A DNA stretch of 59,606 bases, from the NCBI GenBank assembly GCA_035527275.1, contig DATLBA010000077.1:1-59606 (forward strand), read 5' to 3'. Origin of the DNA: DATLBA01 sp035527275 (GTDB taxonomy: Bacteria; Planctomycetota; Phycisphaerae; FEN-1346). Every line of letters starts with the position of its first letter. The first letter of the stretch is position 1. This document shows, in pieces, positions 6,966 through 16,737 of this stretch. The notes beneath the pieces were generated by a model. The model did not search any database, was not told the DNA's origin, and was given only the letters and a program-made list of their open reading frames with translations. The translations under genes and the position numbers were made by a program.

Positions 6966-8821
6966 CGATGCGGCTCGTCCACCTGCCCGCGCCGAAAGAT
7001 CCACCAGAACAGGCCCATCAGGCCGGCGCCGCACAGGTTCGCAACAATATCGGTCGGCTCGAACACGCGACCGGCGGTGAGCCATCGTTGGCCGTATTCC
7101 GTCGCGACCCCCAAGAAGGCCGTCCCCGACACCGCCAACAGGATGCGTGCCTTGAGATAATGGGTTCCCGGCTGGGGCCCGAGGGCGTAGCAAAGCACCA
7201 GGCTGATGACCGCGAAAGTCCCGAAATGGAGGATCTTATCGCTGACGCCCGGCGCCGCCGCGCCAAGCATCTCGTTTTCGGCCAGGGTGAGCGCGGCGGT
7301 GAGTCCGACGGCCCCCACGACGAGCGGCCAGTGCGCGGGCCCGAGACGGCGATGCCTCTCGGGACGCCAGTCGGCCCCGTGTGTGCTCCAGGCGGCCACC
7401 ACGCCCAGCACGCCGGCGATGGCGAGGAGGTTCGAAGCCAGAACGGCCGACGCGTCGAACGCAAAATACACGGCGTTGGCCGACAGCACACCAAGCCCTG
7501 CCAGCGGCGCCAGCCACGTCCACGGACTCCGGGCCCGGCGCCACGCGCACACCATGTGGACCGCCATGGCGCCAGCCGCAGCCAGCGTCAGAAAAAGACC
7601 GATCGCGCCGAGTTCAGCCAACAGGACACGGTAGCCGTTCGTGTCGCTGTCGCCGCCGGAGGCGACCGGAGGGTTCGCATCCTTGTCCGCCGTGGCGGAG
7701 CCGAACGCGGTCGTGGGTGAGATGGTGCCGGCCCCCATCCCGAGAAGCGTCCGCTTCCCCAGGCCGCCCCAAAGCGCCTCGAGCCGCTCGTCAGCGCTCG
7801 AAGCCGGAAAGCCGGGGCCGCGAATCAGCATCCCCGCTCCTGTCGCTGCAACCATCCAGACAAGCAGCACCAGAGCCAGCAGGAAAGCGCGCGGCCGACG
7901 CAACCCCGCCCGGGCCACATAGCCAATCGCCACAAAGCCGACCGACACGAGTTCGCAGCCTATAACGAGTGACCAGCGGACGTTGCAGGCACCCAACGCG
8001 GCGGCGGCCAAACCGGTCGCAGCCAGGGCGACGGCGGCCCAGACGGCGCCCGGCCGACCGAGCCATCTGAAGCGCCCCTGGCGCCGGTCGGGCCGGCGGC
8101 GCGGCATCCAACCGATTTGCCGCAATACAATCATCACGCCGAGCGGCAAGGCCGCCAGAAGGGCCGGCACGAGGCTGTCGCCCCCGAGGTTGTGGACCAG
8201 GACAACGGGGGCCGACACACCATCCGACGAGGCAGCGGGAGACTTGAGGCCGGACGCAAGGACCCAAAAGCCCAGGAGAACCAGCCCACCCGTCACGGCC
8301 CACGTGGCGCGGCGGAGGGCCTTGCGACCGACCAATCCGGAACCGACAACCCAGAACAGGCCCGCCGCGCTCACCCAAAGGATCAGAACCCCCATCGTGG
8401 CGCTGGGTTGAAGGCTGTAGCGACCTATCGCGGGCGAAGGCCCGGCGCGCTCCCCCGTCATGAAGCCGGAGTTGACCAGGACTTCGCGGAGCACAGCCGG
8501 TATCTGGAGGCTCTGCCCGATGAGACCGATTTTCGGCAGGGGGAGAACCTGTAGAAACGCAAGCCCGAGCAGGCCCCAGATACAGATATTGGCGGCGGAG
8601 CGCACGTAGGCGAACGAGACCCCGACAAGAGATGAAACGACCCACAGGGCCAACAGAAGCGAAACCACCAGAAGCAGTTCGACGTCGCCGTAGCGATGCA
8701 GATTGCCGAACACCGTCGGCGCCAGGACCAGGGCCAGCAACAGAGGAACCCAAAAGGCGGCCCGGACGCTGCGCGCTAATAGTCCTGTCGCGGTTCGTGT
8801 GGCTCTGGTGACCGGTTGCAT
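6947..8821 (-). CDS. Wzy/O-antigen-ligase-like polymerase fused to a VanZ-like domain
   Basis: 624 aa with about 14 hydrophobic helices. The first ~480 residues have the spacing of polysaccharide polymerases/O-antigen ligases, with a large polar loop (~335-385: RTLLGMGAGTISPTTAFG, DSDTNGYRVLLAELG) where such enzymes place their active site. The last ~120 residues form a VanZ-like domain (SDKILHFGTFAVISLVL, TEYGQRWL, RVFEPTDIVANLCGAG). It is the last gene of the exopolysaccharide operon, 110 nt after the tyrosine autokinase. It probably polymerises or ligates the exported glycan. The final residues AFSPR and the stop are encoded by the palindrome at 6927-6965. Confidence 0.8.
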   Translation of the reverse strand: MQPVTRATRTATGLLARSVRAAFWVPLLLALVLAPTVFGNLHRYGDVELLLVVSLLLALWVVSSLVGVSFAYVRSAANICIWGLLGLAFLQVLPLPKIGLIGQSLQIPAVLREVLVNSGFMTGERAGPSPAIGRYSLQPSATMGVLILWVSAAGLFWVVGSGLVGRKALRRATWAVTGGLVLLGFWVLASGLKSPAASSDGVSAPVVLVHNLGGDSLVPALLAALPLGVMIVLRQIGWMPRRRPDRRQGRFRWLGRPGAVWAAVALAATGLAAAALGACNVRWSLVIGCELVSVGFVAIGYVARAGLRRPRAFLLALVLLVWMVAATGAGMLIRGPGFPASSADERLEALWGGLGKRTLLGMGAGTISPTTAFGSATADKDANPPVASGGDSDTNGYRVLLAELGAIGLFLTLAAAGAMAVHMVCAWRRARSPWTWLAPLAGLGVLSANAVYFAFDASAVLASNLLAIAGVLGVVAAWSTHGADWRPERHRRLGPAHWPLVVGAVGLTAALTLAENEMLGAAAPGVSDKILHFGTFAVISLVLCYALGPQPGTHYLKARILLAVSGTAFLGVATEYGQRWLTAGRVFEPTDIVANLCGAGLMGLFWWIFRRGQVDEPHRAFSPR

Positions 8822-8931
8822 CCGGATCTCACGGGCAGAAGCGGCGTCGGCGCGCCGAGCGAAGCCCCCGTCCCGTCGCCGAGCGCCCGCTCATAATCAC
8901 CCACCGGGCCCGAGAAGTTGACGGCCCCCCC

Positions 8932-11205
8932 CTACCGGTCGGTGCTGTCGTCCGAAGGTTCGGGCGGCGTCGGCTCGGTTCTCGGCTCAGGCTCCGCTTG
9001 TGCAGGTGCGACAGCCGAGGCGCGGGACAGGACAGCAGCGGACCGCATCTCTCCAGCGTAGTCGTAGTAAGCCTGATAGGCTTCTCGGAAGTAGCCGCCC
9101 TTGGTGGCCCGCACGCCGTTGAGAACCGCCCCCAGGAGTTTGGCTCGCATCTCCTGGACTTGGCGTGCCCCTCGCTGGGCCAGGCCGCGGGTGTTCTCGT
9201 TGGCCCGGAAGACCATAACCAGTCCGTCAACCGCCTCAGCGAGGATGTGATTGTCGGCGACCACGAGAACGGGCGCCCCATCGAGGATTATGTGATCGTA
9301 TTGCCGGGCCTCTTCCTGGATGAACCGCCGCATACCCTCCGAGCCCAGCAGGTCGGCGGGACTCGGCGGGGGACCGCCGGCGACCACGATGTCGAGGTTT
9401 TCGACGGCGGTGGCCTGGATCGCCTCCGAAGGGCTGTTCAGACCGACCAGGACATTGGAGAGGCCGACGGCGTCCGGCAGGTCGAAGAGGCGGGCCAGCG
9501 CCGGCCTGCGGAAGTTCGCCTCCACGAGAAGGACGCGGCTGCCGCTACGGGCCATGGTGATGGCCAGGTTCGAGGCGGCGGTCGTCTTGCCGTCGCCCGG
9601 ACTCGGGCTGGTGACGAGGAGGGTCTTAATCGGCCGGTCCGACACGAACCGCAGACTGGTGCGGAATTGTCGAAAGGCCTCCGCAATCAGCGAGTCCGGC
9701 GCCCGGAAACTAACCAGAGCCAGATTGGTATCCAGCGCCAGCCGCTCGTCCTCGGCCAGGTCGGGGATGGAGCCGAGGAGGGGAACCCCCACCTGGCGCA
9801 CGAGTTGGGCGGGCGTTCGCAGGCGTGTGTCCATGAACTCCAGGCCCACACTGGCGCCGAACCCCAGCAAGAGACTGAAGATAATCACCGCGGGGATGTA
9901 GAGCACGAGTTTCGGCTGGCTCGGGTCGAGAGGAATCGTCGGCGCTCCCAACCTGATGCCGGGCCGGCCGATGGCGGCGTTGATGCGCATGCGCTCAATT
10001 CCGTCCATAATGGTGTGGAGCAACTCCTGGACACGGCGGAAGTCTTCCTGGACAGCGCGGTACTCGGAGGCTCGCTGGGCCAGCTGGACCGCCTCGCCCC
10101 GCGCATCGGCCACCGTGGCAAGGAGTTCGGTTTCGGCCTGGCGGAGGCGGTCATAAGCGCTTCTCAGCATGGCGGCCTGCTGCTGGACAAGGACGCCCAG
10201 CACCTTGGTCCGTTCGGCCTCCAGGTCGTTCTCGGCGACCTGGAGCGCTGCCTGGACACGCCGGACGGCGTCGTGCTGGTCACCAAAACGGACCTTGAGT
10301 CCTTCGAAGTCCTGGGAGAGGCGCGCCGCATATTGGCTCAGCGCCAACACCTGATTATCCTGTCGAAGGGCCTCCATCAGTTCCGGGAAGGCCATCATCA
10401 GGGGGGTCAGATCATTATCTTGCTCGGCTTCCTTTTGAAGTTCCTGGAACAGAAGCCAGGCGGCCCGCGCCTCGGACAGTGCAAACTGGAGTTCGATCAG
10501 TTGCCGGCTGAGGGTGTTCAAACGAGCGGTCTGTTCACTGAACCGCTCATCGAAGATGACAACGGCTTCGTCTCTACGGAAGCCAGCCAGCAGGCGCTGG
10601 AGGTCCTCGCGTTGGTCGCTTAAATGGTCTCGCTCCAACCGCAGGTCCCGCTGTCGGTCGCTGTCCCTTTGCCTTTGGTCCGCCTGATTTTGTTCGAGGT
10701 ACTGGGTCATGATCTCCTGGACGATGCTTTTCACCTGGATCTTGTCCCGGGCGGTCAGGCCGACGGAAATGTTCTGCGTGTTGACCATATACGCGATGTC
10801 AAGTTCTTCACGGAGGAGATAGACAGCGTTGGTGCCGGCGAACATATTCTGCGACTCGCCCAGTGCCTTAAGGGCCTCGCCCAGGACGCGGTCGCTCAAC
10901 AGGATGTTTATTTGGGTGCGCACGTATCGCTCGTAGAGTGGGACGGGGACAACACGAGCATACTCCTGCCCAACCTCGCCGGGCATCGACTGCTGCCCGG
11001 GCTCGATCTCAATCATGCCCGTCGCGGTAAACGCCGGGGCCACAACACGCCAGGCGACGAGGGCGCCGGTTCCGCCGAGGCCGACGACAACGAAACAGGC
11101 GAGGATCAGCCAAAAGCGTTTGCGCACAATTCGCCAGAGATCCGCCGGTCCCATGACGGGCCCCGCATATTGGCGTGGAGCTTGCTCTTGCGGCAGTTGT
11201 GTCAT
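8932..11205 (-). CDS. Polysaccharide co-polymerase and tyrosine autokinase (Wzc-like)
   Basis: 757 aa from ATG 11205 (AGGAGT upstream). An alternative GTG at 11274 overlaps the TPR stop as TAGTG. Order of parts: transmembrane helix (~30-55), Wzz domain, long coiled coil (~190-440), second transmembrane helix (~478-500), BY-kinase domain (~530-720), low-complexity tail. Walker A is SPSPGDGKTTAAS (~533-545) and Walker B is HIILDGAP. The Walker A' site reads LLVEANFRRP where most family members have an Asp-rich LLIDxDxR. A tyrosine cluster (YFREAYQAYYDY, ~702-713) would be the autophosphorylation site. It should control polymer length and export together with the Wza-like protein. Confidence 0.92.
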   Translation of the reverse strand: MTQLPQEQAPRQYAGPVMGPADLWRIVRKRFWLILACFVVVGLGGTGALVAWRVVAPAFTATGMIEIEPGQQSMPGEVGQEYARVVPVPLYERYVRTQINILLSDRVLGEALKALGESQNMFAGTNAVYLLREELDIAYMVNTQNISVGLTARDKIQVKSIVQEIMTQYLEQNQADQRQRDSDRQRDLRLERDHLSDQREDLQRLLAGFRRDEAVVIFDERFSEQTARLNTLSRQLIELQFALSEARAAWLLFQELQKEAEQDNDLTPLMMAFPELMEALRQDNQVLALSQYAARLSQDFEGLKVRFGDQHDAVRRVQAALQVAENDLEAERTKVLGVLVQQQAAMLRSAYDRLRQAETELLATVADARGEAVQLAQRASEYRAVQEDFRRVQELLHTIMDGIERMRINAAIGRPGIRLGAPTIPLDPSQPKLVLYIPAVIIFSLLLGFGASVGLEFMDTRLRTPAQLVRQVGVPLLGSIPDLAEDERLALDTNLALVSFRAPDSLIAEAFRQFRTSLRFVSDRPIKTLLVTSPSPGDGKTTAASNLAITMARSGSRVLLVEANFRRPALARLFDLPDAVGLSNVLVGLNSPSEAIQATAVENLDIVVAGGPPPSPADLLGSEGMRRFIQEEARQYDHIILDGAPVLVVADNHILAEAVDGLVMVFRANENTRGLAQRGARQVQEMRAKLLGAVLNGVRATKGGYFREAYQAYYDYAGEMRSAAVLSRASAVAPAQAEPEPRTEPTPPEPSDDSTDR

Positions 11206-11273
11206 CTTCCGACTCCTGTGGGGCGTGCGCGGGGTTCGACGCCGGCCGTCCCGCGCCTCGCCACTCACCCCCA

Positions 11274-14200
11274 CTAAGGTTGCACTCGCCTGCGTAGTTG
11301 CTCAAGCCGTTTCCGGGCATCCTGCTCGCCCGGATCCGACAGGCCCATCTCGAGGGCCTTGCTGTATTCCCGGATCGCATCCTCCGGGCGATCGCGCTGC
11401 TCGTACGTCCGTCCGAGATGATACCGTGCCTCGGGGAAGTCGCCAAGCCGAATACTCTCAAGCAGGTAATTGGTGGCCTGCTCATAATCCTCCTGGAGGA
11501 AGGCGATCCAGCCCGCCGTATCCAAAATCTGCGGGTTGTTCGGCACAAACCTTATGGCGCGCCGAATCAATCGCACCGCCCTTTCAAGATCGTTTCGCTC
11601 CGTGGCGAGAATCCAGGCGAGGTTGTTGGCGTTGATGGTGTCAAGGGGTTCCAGATCATGGACCATGGTGCTCCATTTCACCGCCTCGTCGATCTGGCCG
11701 AGTCGATACAGAAGGAGAGCATAGAGGCGCATCGGGGCCACGTAGGCTCGGAGCCGAGCGCGGTCCTCCGGCAACAGACCGTATTGCGCCTCGAACTTTT
11801 CGGCGATGGGGTCAAGGGTCTTCTTGGCCTGCTCGGTGCGTCCGGCTTGGAACTCCAGATTCGCCAGCATCGTGCGGATGTGGAGGCTGTCGGGCAGCCT
11901 TCGGAGGCCGTCGAGCAGGACCTGGCGGGCTTGCTCTCGCGCCCCTTCGCCTTCAGCCTCTGCGGTGGCCGAACTCAAAATGGCTGCCAAACGGACATAC
12001 CCTTCTTCCCAACCCGGGTGCTTCAGCAAACCGTTGCGCAGGGTCTCGATGGCCTTGTCCGGCCGGCGGGTCATTTGGTAAACAACGACGAGGGCAAGGC
12101 GCGGCCACGCCTCCACCTCAAACTGGTTCACCATGTGCTGGACCCGGTCCAGCGCCTCCTGGCTTCGGTCCAGCAGCACGAGACACCGCGCCTCGCCGAT
12201 TAAGGCGCCCGGCAGTTCGGGCTTGAGGGATCGGGCCTGTTCGTAGCGCTCGAGCGCTTCAGCATAACGCTTCTGCGCCAGCAGGGTGTTGCCCAGGGCC
12301 ACCAACAGGCCCGGACTCTTCTGCCGCCGGACCACGGGTTCAAGAACCGCCGCGGCCCGGGCCGGCCTTCCCGTGGCCATATAAAGTTGGGCCAATGCGA
12401 CACATCCGTTTTCGCTCATCGGTCGGAATTCAATCAAGCGCTCGAGATCCATCACCGCGTCGTTCATCTGCCCTCGGCGCACGTTAATCGACGACCGCAG
12501 GGCCATCGCCTTCTCAAACGCCGAATCTGAGGGATCGACCCCCGCGAGGAGGTCCAGCGCCCTGGGCGGATCGTCGGTCTCGTAAAGTTCGGCCAGGCGG
12601 AACAGGGCCTCACCATATGTCGGTTCGGCCTCCAGGGCCCGCCTCATGAACTCGGTGGCTTCCTTGGCGTTCTTGCGGCGGGCGGCGATGCGGCCGGCCA
12701 CCACCATCGCCTCGGCGTCCTCCGGCGCAGCCTCCAAAACCTCCTGGATAATCGCCGAGGCCTCCTCCAACTGGTTCTGCAACATGCAGACGTCGGCCAA
12801 GCGCTTCTTCGCCTGGACATTGTCCTTCTCGCGTTTGAGGGCTTCCCGGTAAACCCGTGCCGCGTCGGCCCACAGGCCGCGACGGCTATACTGGTCCCCG
12901 AGCAGAGTCAACGGCACCACATTGTCGGGACTCAGTTCCGCCGCCTTCCGGTAGTCCTTTTCGGCCTCGGCCATCCCGTCGGTCATGGCGGCGATTTCAC
13001 CACGGAGGACGTGAGCGGCCGCTTCAGCCGGGTGCCGGCTCAGATACTCGTCGGCCAGCGTCTTGCCCTTTTCCGGCCTTTCCGTCCGGACGTAGAACTC
13101 GGCGAATCGCCGCACCAGCGCCGCGTTGTCCGGGGCGATCTCATAGGCGGCTTGGAACGTCTCTTCAGCCTTTGCGGGGTTGTCGCGCTGAAGGTACAGG
13201 CTCGCCAAGGCGGCGAGGTTTCCCACGTTTGTGCCTACGAGTTCGGCGATTCGTTCTCGGACCTCGATGGCGTCGTCCCACCCCTTCTCGCCGACGTGAG
13301 CCATTGCCTCCAGTTCAAGAGCCGGAATGAGGCTGGGCGAGAACTTCAGCGCCTCCCTGGCTTCGACCAGCACCGCCGCGTAGTTGCCCTGCTGGAGGTA
13401 GATGCGGCCCAGCAAGAGGCGGGCGGAAGCCAGGTCCGGTCGGACCCGCAAGGCGGTTTGCAGTTGGGCCGCCGCCGCCTCCCATTGGCGCTGTTGGGCC
13501 AGGACCTGCCCCAACAGGTAAAAGCCCGAGGAGAGCGTCGGGTATTCCTCGACAATCGCGCGCAACTGCTGTGCGGCTTCGTCCGGGCGATTCTGGCTGA
13601 GTGCCATCAGAGGGTCCGCGAACAACAACTCCGAGGCGTTCGGGTCCGCTTTTTGCAGTTGCGCGATCAGGCCGGCAGCCTCGGCATAGGCACGCGAGTC
13701 AAGGTATCGCAGGAAGAGTGGCTGCCGGACCAGGCGCCACTCCTCCGAGCCAACCTCCGTCTGCGCCAGAGCCTTTTCAAGGAGGGCCTGCGCTTCGTCG
13801 CCCCGGTTCGTCAACTCGTAAAGACGAGCCAGCGCAATCACCTCGCTCACGCGGAACGGACCTTCCTGGATATGCTGCTTCAACTCCTCTTCGAGTTGCC
13901 CGAAACTTCCCCGCATCCAGACCCACGGGGCATCCGGCAAGACTTTGCGGGCCTCCTCAACAGCCGCTTCAAGTTTCGCCTTCTGGTCGGTTGCCTGGTA
14001 GAACCGGAGTAATTCCCGGTGAACGGTTTCGGGTTCCTTTCCTGTGGCGAGTGCGCGGCGAAGAGCGTCCTCCGCGTTTTGCAACTGCTCCATCTTCTGA
14101 TAAATATCCGCCACCAAAAGTAGCGGACGCGGGTTGTCCTGAGCCCCCTCCGCCGCCGCTTGCGCCTCTTGAAGGGCCCTCCCCGGCTTCCCCTGTTCCC

Positions 14201-15608
14201 GGTAGGCCTGGGCGAGTAACAGTCGCATGGCAACGTCATCCGGCCGGGCGTCCAGGACAGCGGTGGCGTTGCGGATAGCATCATCATAGCTGCGCAGGCG
14301 CAACTGGACCTCCGCAAGGGCGCGGCGCGCGCCCAGGTGGCTGGGCCGCGCCAGGACGACACTTTCCAATTGTTCCTCGGCAACCCCTAGTTCGCCGGCC
14401 ACTAAGTAGGCATGACCCAGCAACAACTGGATCCGAGGCGTTGGTGACTTGTCACGCGCCCGTTCCAGATAGGTGACAGCCTGGCGGGTCCGGCCATTGA
14501 GAAGCGCCCGCTTGCCTTGCAGGTAATCAACCATGACGGCATCCGGGCTCGCCTCGGAGACTTCCTTGATCAAAGCATCGGCCTTCTCCACATCCCTCAA
14601 CTCCAAGTGGATGTCCGCCTGTTCAGCCTTCAGGGGCACCGAGTCGGGCAGCGCTTTAAGGCCCTGCTCGAGGAGGTCCAGCGCTGCTTGTTGTTCGGCC
14701 TCGATCCGATAGAGAGTTGCCAGCCGGAGATAACCCACTTCGATTTTTGGGTCGGCGGAGATCGCCTTTTTAAAGAACTCCTTGGCCGAATCGCTCTCGT
14801 TTTCACGCGCCGCCGCTTCTCCAAGCGCCAGAAGGAGCACAGCATGATCTCCGGCCTTTTCGAGGCCCCGGCGAAGGACCTCGATGGCATCGTCCACTCG
14901 GTCCTGCGCTATCAGCCGGTTCGCCCTCAGGACATACGCCTCGGCCATCTTGGGGTTGTTCGCGACGGCCAGATCGAGAACCTCATCCACCTTCTCGGCC
15001 TGCTCCATTCTGAGATACGTCTGGGCCAGAAGGCGGTAAAGGTCGAGCAAGTCGGGGGCGTGCTGAATCCCCGCGAGGAGGTGTTTGACGGCGGCCTCGT
15101 AGTGTGGCACGCGGTTCTGATAAATGGGCTCGGCGTCGGCCACACCCACTTCGGCCAGGGCGGCCCAAACGTAGGCTCGCCCGAACGAGGGGTCCATCTC
15201 GATGAGCCGCGCGGTGTCCTTCGTGACCTGGGCCCAGTCTCGCAGCGCGACGTTCAGTTCGGCCAGGTCCCGCTGCGCATCGAAGAAGTCCGGATTGAAC
15301 ATCAGGGCACTTTGGTAGGCGTGGCGGGCGTCGCCGATGGCGGGCGGTGCCTGACGCATGGCGATTTGGGCGAGCAGGTACCAGGCGTCCGGATCTTTCC
15401 TGGCGCCGTATCTCATGGCGTTCCGGACGCTGACCCATGCCTCGTTATACTCTTCCTTTTCGAAGTGCCCCCTCGCCTGCTCCAGGTACGGCCCCGGGTC
15501 ACTGGGTATGAGCCACCCGCTGAAGATCACGACCATCACAACCGCCACCGGCACGCCGATAAACAGGACGAGGTAGAACAGGAGCCGCGTATTCAGCCGC
15601 CTTGCCAT
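11274..15608 (-). CDS. Giant TPR protein of the exopolysaccharide/exosortase locus
   Basis: 1444 aa: a short cytoplasmic N-terminus, one transmembrane helix (LLFYLVLFIGVPVAVVMVVI), then roughly thirty-five to forty tetratricopeptide repeats to the end. The ATG overlaps the upstream stop as TAATG, so translation is probably coupled to the EpsI gene. Proteins of this type accompany exosortase loci (PrsT-like) and resemble the periplasmic TPR part of cellulose export proteins, where they guide a polymer or organise the complex. No outer-membrane barrel is visible. Membership of the exopolysaccharide system follows from position; the partner is inferred. Confidence 0.88.
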   Translation of the reverse strand: MARRLNTRLLFYLVLFIGVPVAVVMVVIFSGWLIPSDPGPYLEQARGHFEKEEYNEAWVSVRNAMRYGARKDPDAWYLLAQIAMRQAPPAIGDARHAYQSALMFNPDFFDAQRDLAELNVALRDWAQVTKDTARLIEMDPSFGRAYVWAALAEVGVADAEPIYQNRVPHYEAAVKHLLAGIQHAPDLLDLYRLLAQTYLRMEQAEKVDEVLDLAVANNPKMAEAYVLRANRLIAQDRVDDAIEVLRRGLEKAGDHAVLLLALGEAAARENESDSAKEFFKKAISADPKIEVGYLRLATLYRIEAEQQAALDLLEQGLKALPDSVPLKAEQADIHLELRDVEKADALIKEVSEASPDAVMVDYLQGKRALLNGRTRQAVTYLERARDKSPTPRIQLLLGHAYLVAGELGVAEEQLESVVLARPSHLGARRALAEVQLRLRSYDDAIRNATAVLDARPDDVAMRLLLAQAYREQGKPGRALQEAQAAAEGAQDNPRPLLLVADIYQKMEQLQNAEDALRRALATGKEPETVHRELLRFYQATDQKAKLEAAVEEARKVLPDAPWVWMRGSFGQLEEELKQHIQEGPFRVSEVIALARLYELTNRGDEAQALLEKALAQTEVGSEEWRLVRQPLFLRYLDSRAYAEAAGLIAQLQKADPNASELLFADPLMALSQNRPDEAAQQLRAIVEEYPTLSSGFYLLGQVLAQQRQWEAAAAQLQTALRVRPDLASARLLLGRIYLQQGNYAAVLVEAREALKFSPSLIPALELEAMAHVGEKGWDDAIEVRERIAELVGTNVGNLAALASLYLQRDNPAKAEETFQAAYEIAPDNAALVRRFAEFYVRTERPEKGKTLADEYLSRHPAEAAAHVLRGEIAAMTDGMAEAEKDYRKAAELSPDNVVPLTLLGDQYSRRGLWADAARVYREALKREKDNVQAKKRLADVCMLQNQLEEASAIIQEVLEAAPEDAEAMVVAGRIAARRKNAKEATEFMRRALEAEPTYGEALFRLAELYETDDPPRALDLLAGVDPSDSAFEKAMALRSSINVRRGQMNDAVMDLERLIEFRPMSENGCVALAQLYMATGRPARAAAVLEPVVRRQKSPGLLVALGNTLLAQKRYAEALERYEQARSLKPELPGALIGEARCLVLLDRSQEALDRVQHMVNQFEVEAWPRLALVVVYQMTRRPDKAIETLRNGLLKHPGWEEGYVRLAAILSSATAEAEGEGAREQARQVLLDGLRRLPDSLHIRTMLANLEFQAGRTEQAKKTLDPIAEKFEAQYGLLPEDRARLRAYVAPMRLYALLLYRLGQIDEAVKWSTMVHDLEPLDTINANNLAWILATERNDLERAVRLIRRAIRFVPNNPQILDTAGWIAFLQEDYEQATNYLLESIRLGDFPEARYHLGRTYEQRDRPEDAIREYSKALEMGLSDPGEQDARKRLEQLRRRVQP

Positions 15609-16699
15609 TATCTCTCTCCTCCTGCGCCAGCCAGGTCCGGATAATACTCCTTCTCGAGGATCGGGGCCACCTCATTCAAAATCCCGACCGCCTGCGAATA
15701 GGCGGCGCTGTCCTTGGCCATGGGGTCGCCTTCCTCGCCCGCGCTCAGCCACACGGCTATCTGCGTCTGCGAGAGGAAACTGCCCTCCCGGCCCAGGCTT
15801 CCCCTCGTGCCCAGGACCCGGGCCCATTCCCTGCTCGGCGTATAGGTTCCCCCCACGTTAAAATACTGAAGCACTAGCGCGCGGGCGCGGGGCAAGCCCG
15901 GCTTCGTCTCAAACAGGAGCACATTCACCGTAATCTCCCTCCCGGGGATGTTCTGGATTACGACATCGCGCTTCTCCCCGCGTTTTTTAATATAGCCGGC
16001 CTGCGTCATACAGACCCACGGAACGTGCGGAATATTCGACCAGGCGTTGGCATTGTACGTAATGTACACATAGCCCCTGGGCGCTCCTTCGGGCGAGAAC
16101 AACTGGAGGTTCAGATATTCGTCTGCGCCCACCACCTTTTCGACGACCTCCGGCAGCGGCCGATGCTTGCCGTCCCAGCCCGCCAGCGTGCGGAGAAAAT
16201 GCTCGACCAGCGACTTCTTAATCGGAACCGGCTTGGGAGGCGGAGGCTCCCAGAACTGGAAAAACATCCCCGCCACCGCCAACGTCCCCAGGCACGCCGC
16301 ATACTGCATCCGACTTCCGACGCCGCGAAGGAGAAATAAGGAAATCACTCCCACGGCCGCGGCGACTCCAAAGTTCACCATCGGCACGACGTCGCCGGAG
16401 ACGGCGCGGGGGGTCGCGCACATCACCAGGTAGGCAGCCGGCAGAATCGCCGCACTCCAACACACCGCCGCGTATCGCCGCGCCAGAACACCCGCCAAGA
16501 GCGCCGCGGCTCCAACCCCCGCGGCGGCGGCGGCCACGTATGCAAAGGCAAGTTCGCGGCCTTTAGTCCCCGGTGACTCACCGGGGGCTAATCGGTCGGT
16601 GCCAAGGACCGTCACAATCGCCAGGCCGAGCGCGGCCAGCATGAGCCCGCTTCCAAGCAGTGCCCAAACGCGCCCGATTCTGAACCGGTCATCCTGCAT
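15608..16699 (-). CDS. Exosortase-associated EpsI-type protein with N-terminal membrane helices
   Basis: 363 aa from ATG 16699, 38 nt after the exosortase stop; the ribosome site is weak. About five transmembrane helices (~1-180) are followed by a periplasmic EpsI domain containing YVYITYNANAWSNIPHVPWVC and MTQAGYIKK, equivalent to the HSPxxCLPGxGW region of the family. The loop DRLAPGESPGTKGRE, between the first two helices, is encoded by a copy of the 39-nt palindrome, so a repeat has been absorbed in frame. Its stop overlaps the TPR start. EpsI proteins act beside exosortase in exopolysaccharide loci; their biochemical role is unsettled. Confidence 0.82.
   Translation of the reverse strand: MQDDRFRIGRVWALLGSGLMLAALGLAIVTVLGTDRLAPGESPGTKGRELAFAYVAAAAAGVGAAALLAGVLARRYAAVCWSAAILPAAYLVMCATPRAVSGDVVPMVNFGVAAAVGVISLFLLRGVGSRMQYAACLGTLAVAGMFFQFWEPPPPKPVPIKKSLVEHFLRTLAGWDGKHRPLPEVVEKVVGADEYLNLQLFSPEGAPRGYVYITYNANAWSNIPHVPWVCMTQAGYIKKRGEKRDVVIQNIPGREITVNVLLFETKPGLPRARALVLQYFNVGGTYTPSREWARVLGTRGSLGREGSFLSQTQIAVWLSAGEEGDPMAKDSAAYSQAVGILNEVAPILEKEYYPDLAGAGGER
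16559..16590. repeat. Partial copy of the 39-nt palindrome inside the EpsI coding region
   Basis: The plus strand carries one nearly full arm (GGCCTTTAG, then TCCCCGGTGA) and the second arm up to CCGGGGGCTAA, then diverges before AAGGCC. There is one mismatch (T for C) in the first arm. It is read without interruption on the minus strand as part of LAPGESPGTKGRE. Confidence 0.85.
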
Positions 16700-16737
16700 A
16701 AGCCACTCATCTCCGCCGGCGGCCAAACCGCTTCCGG

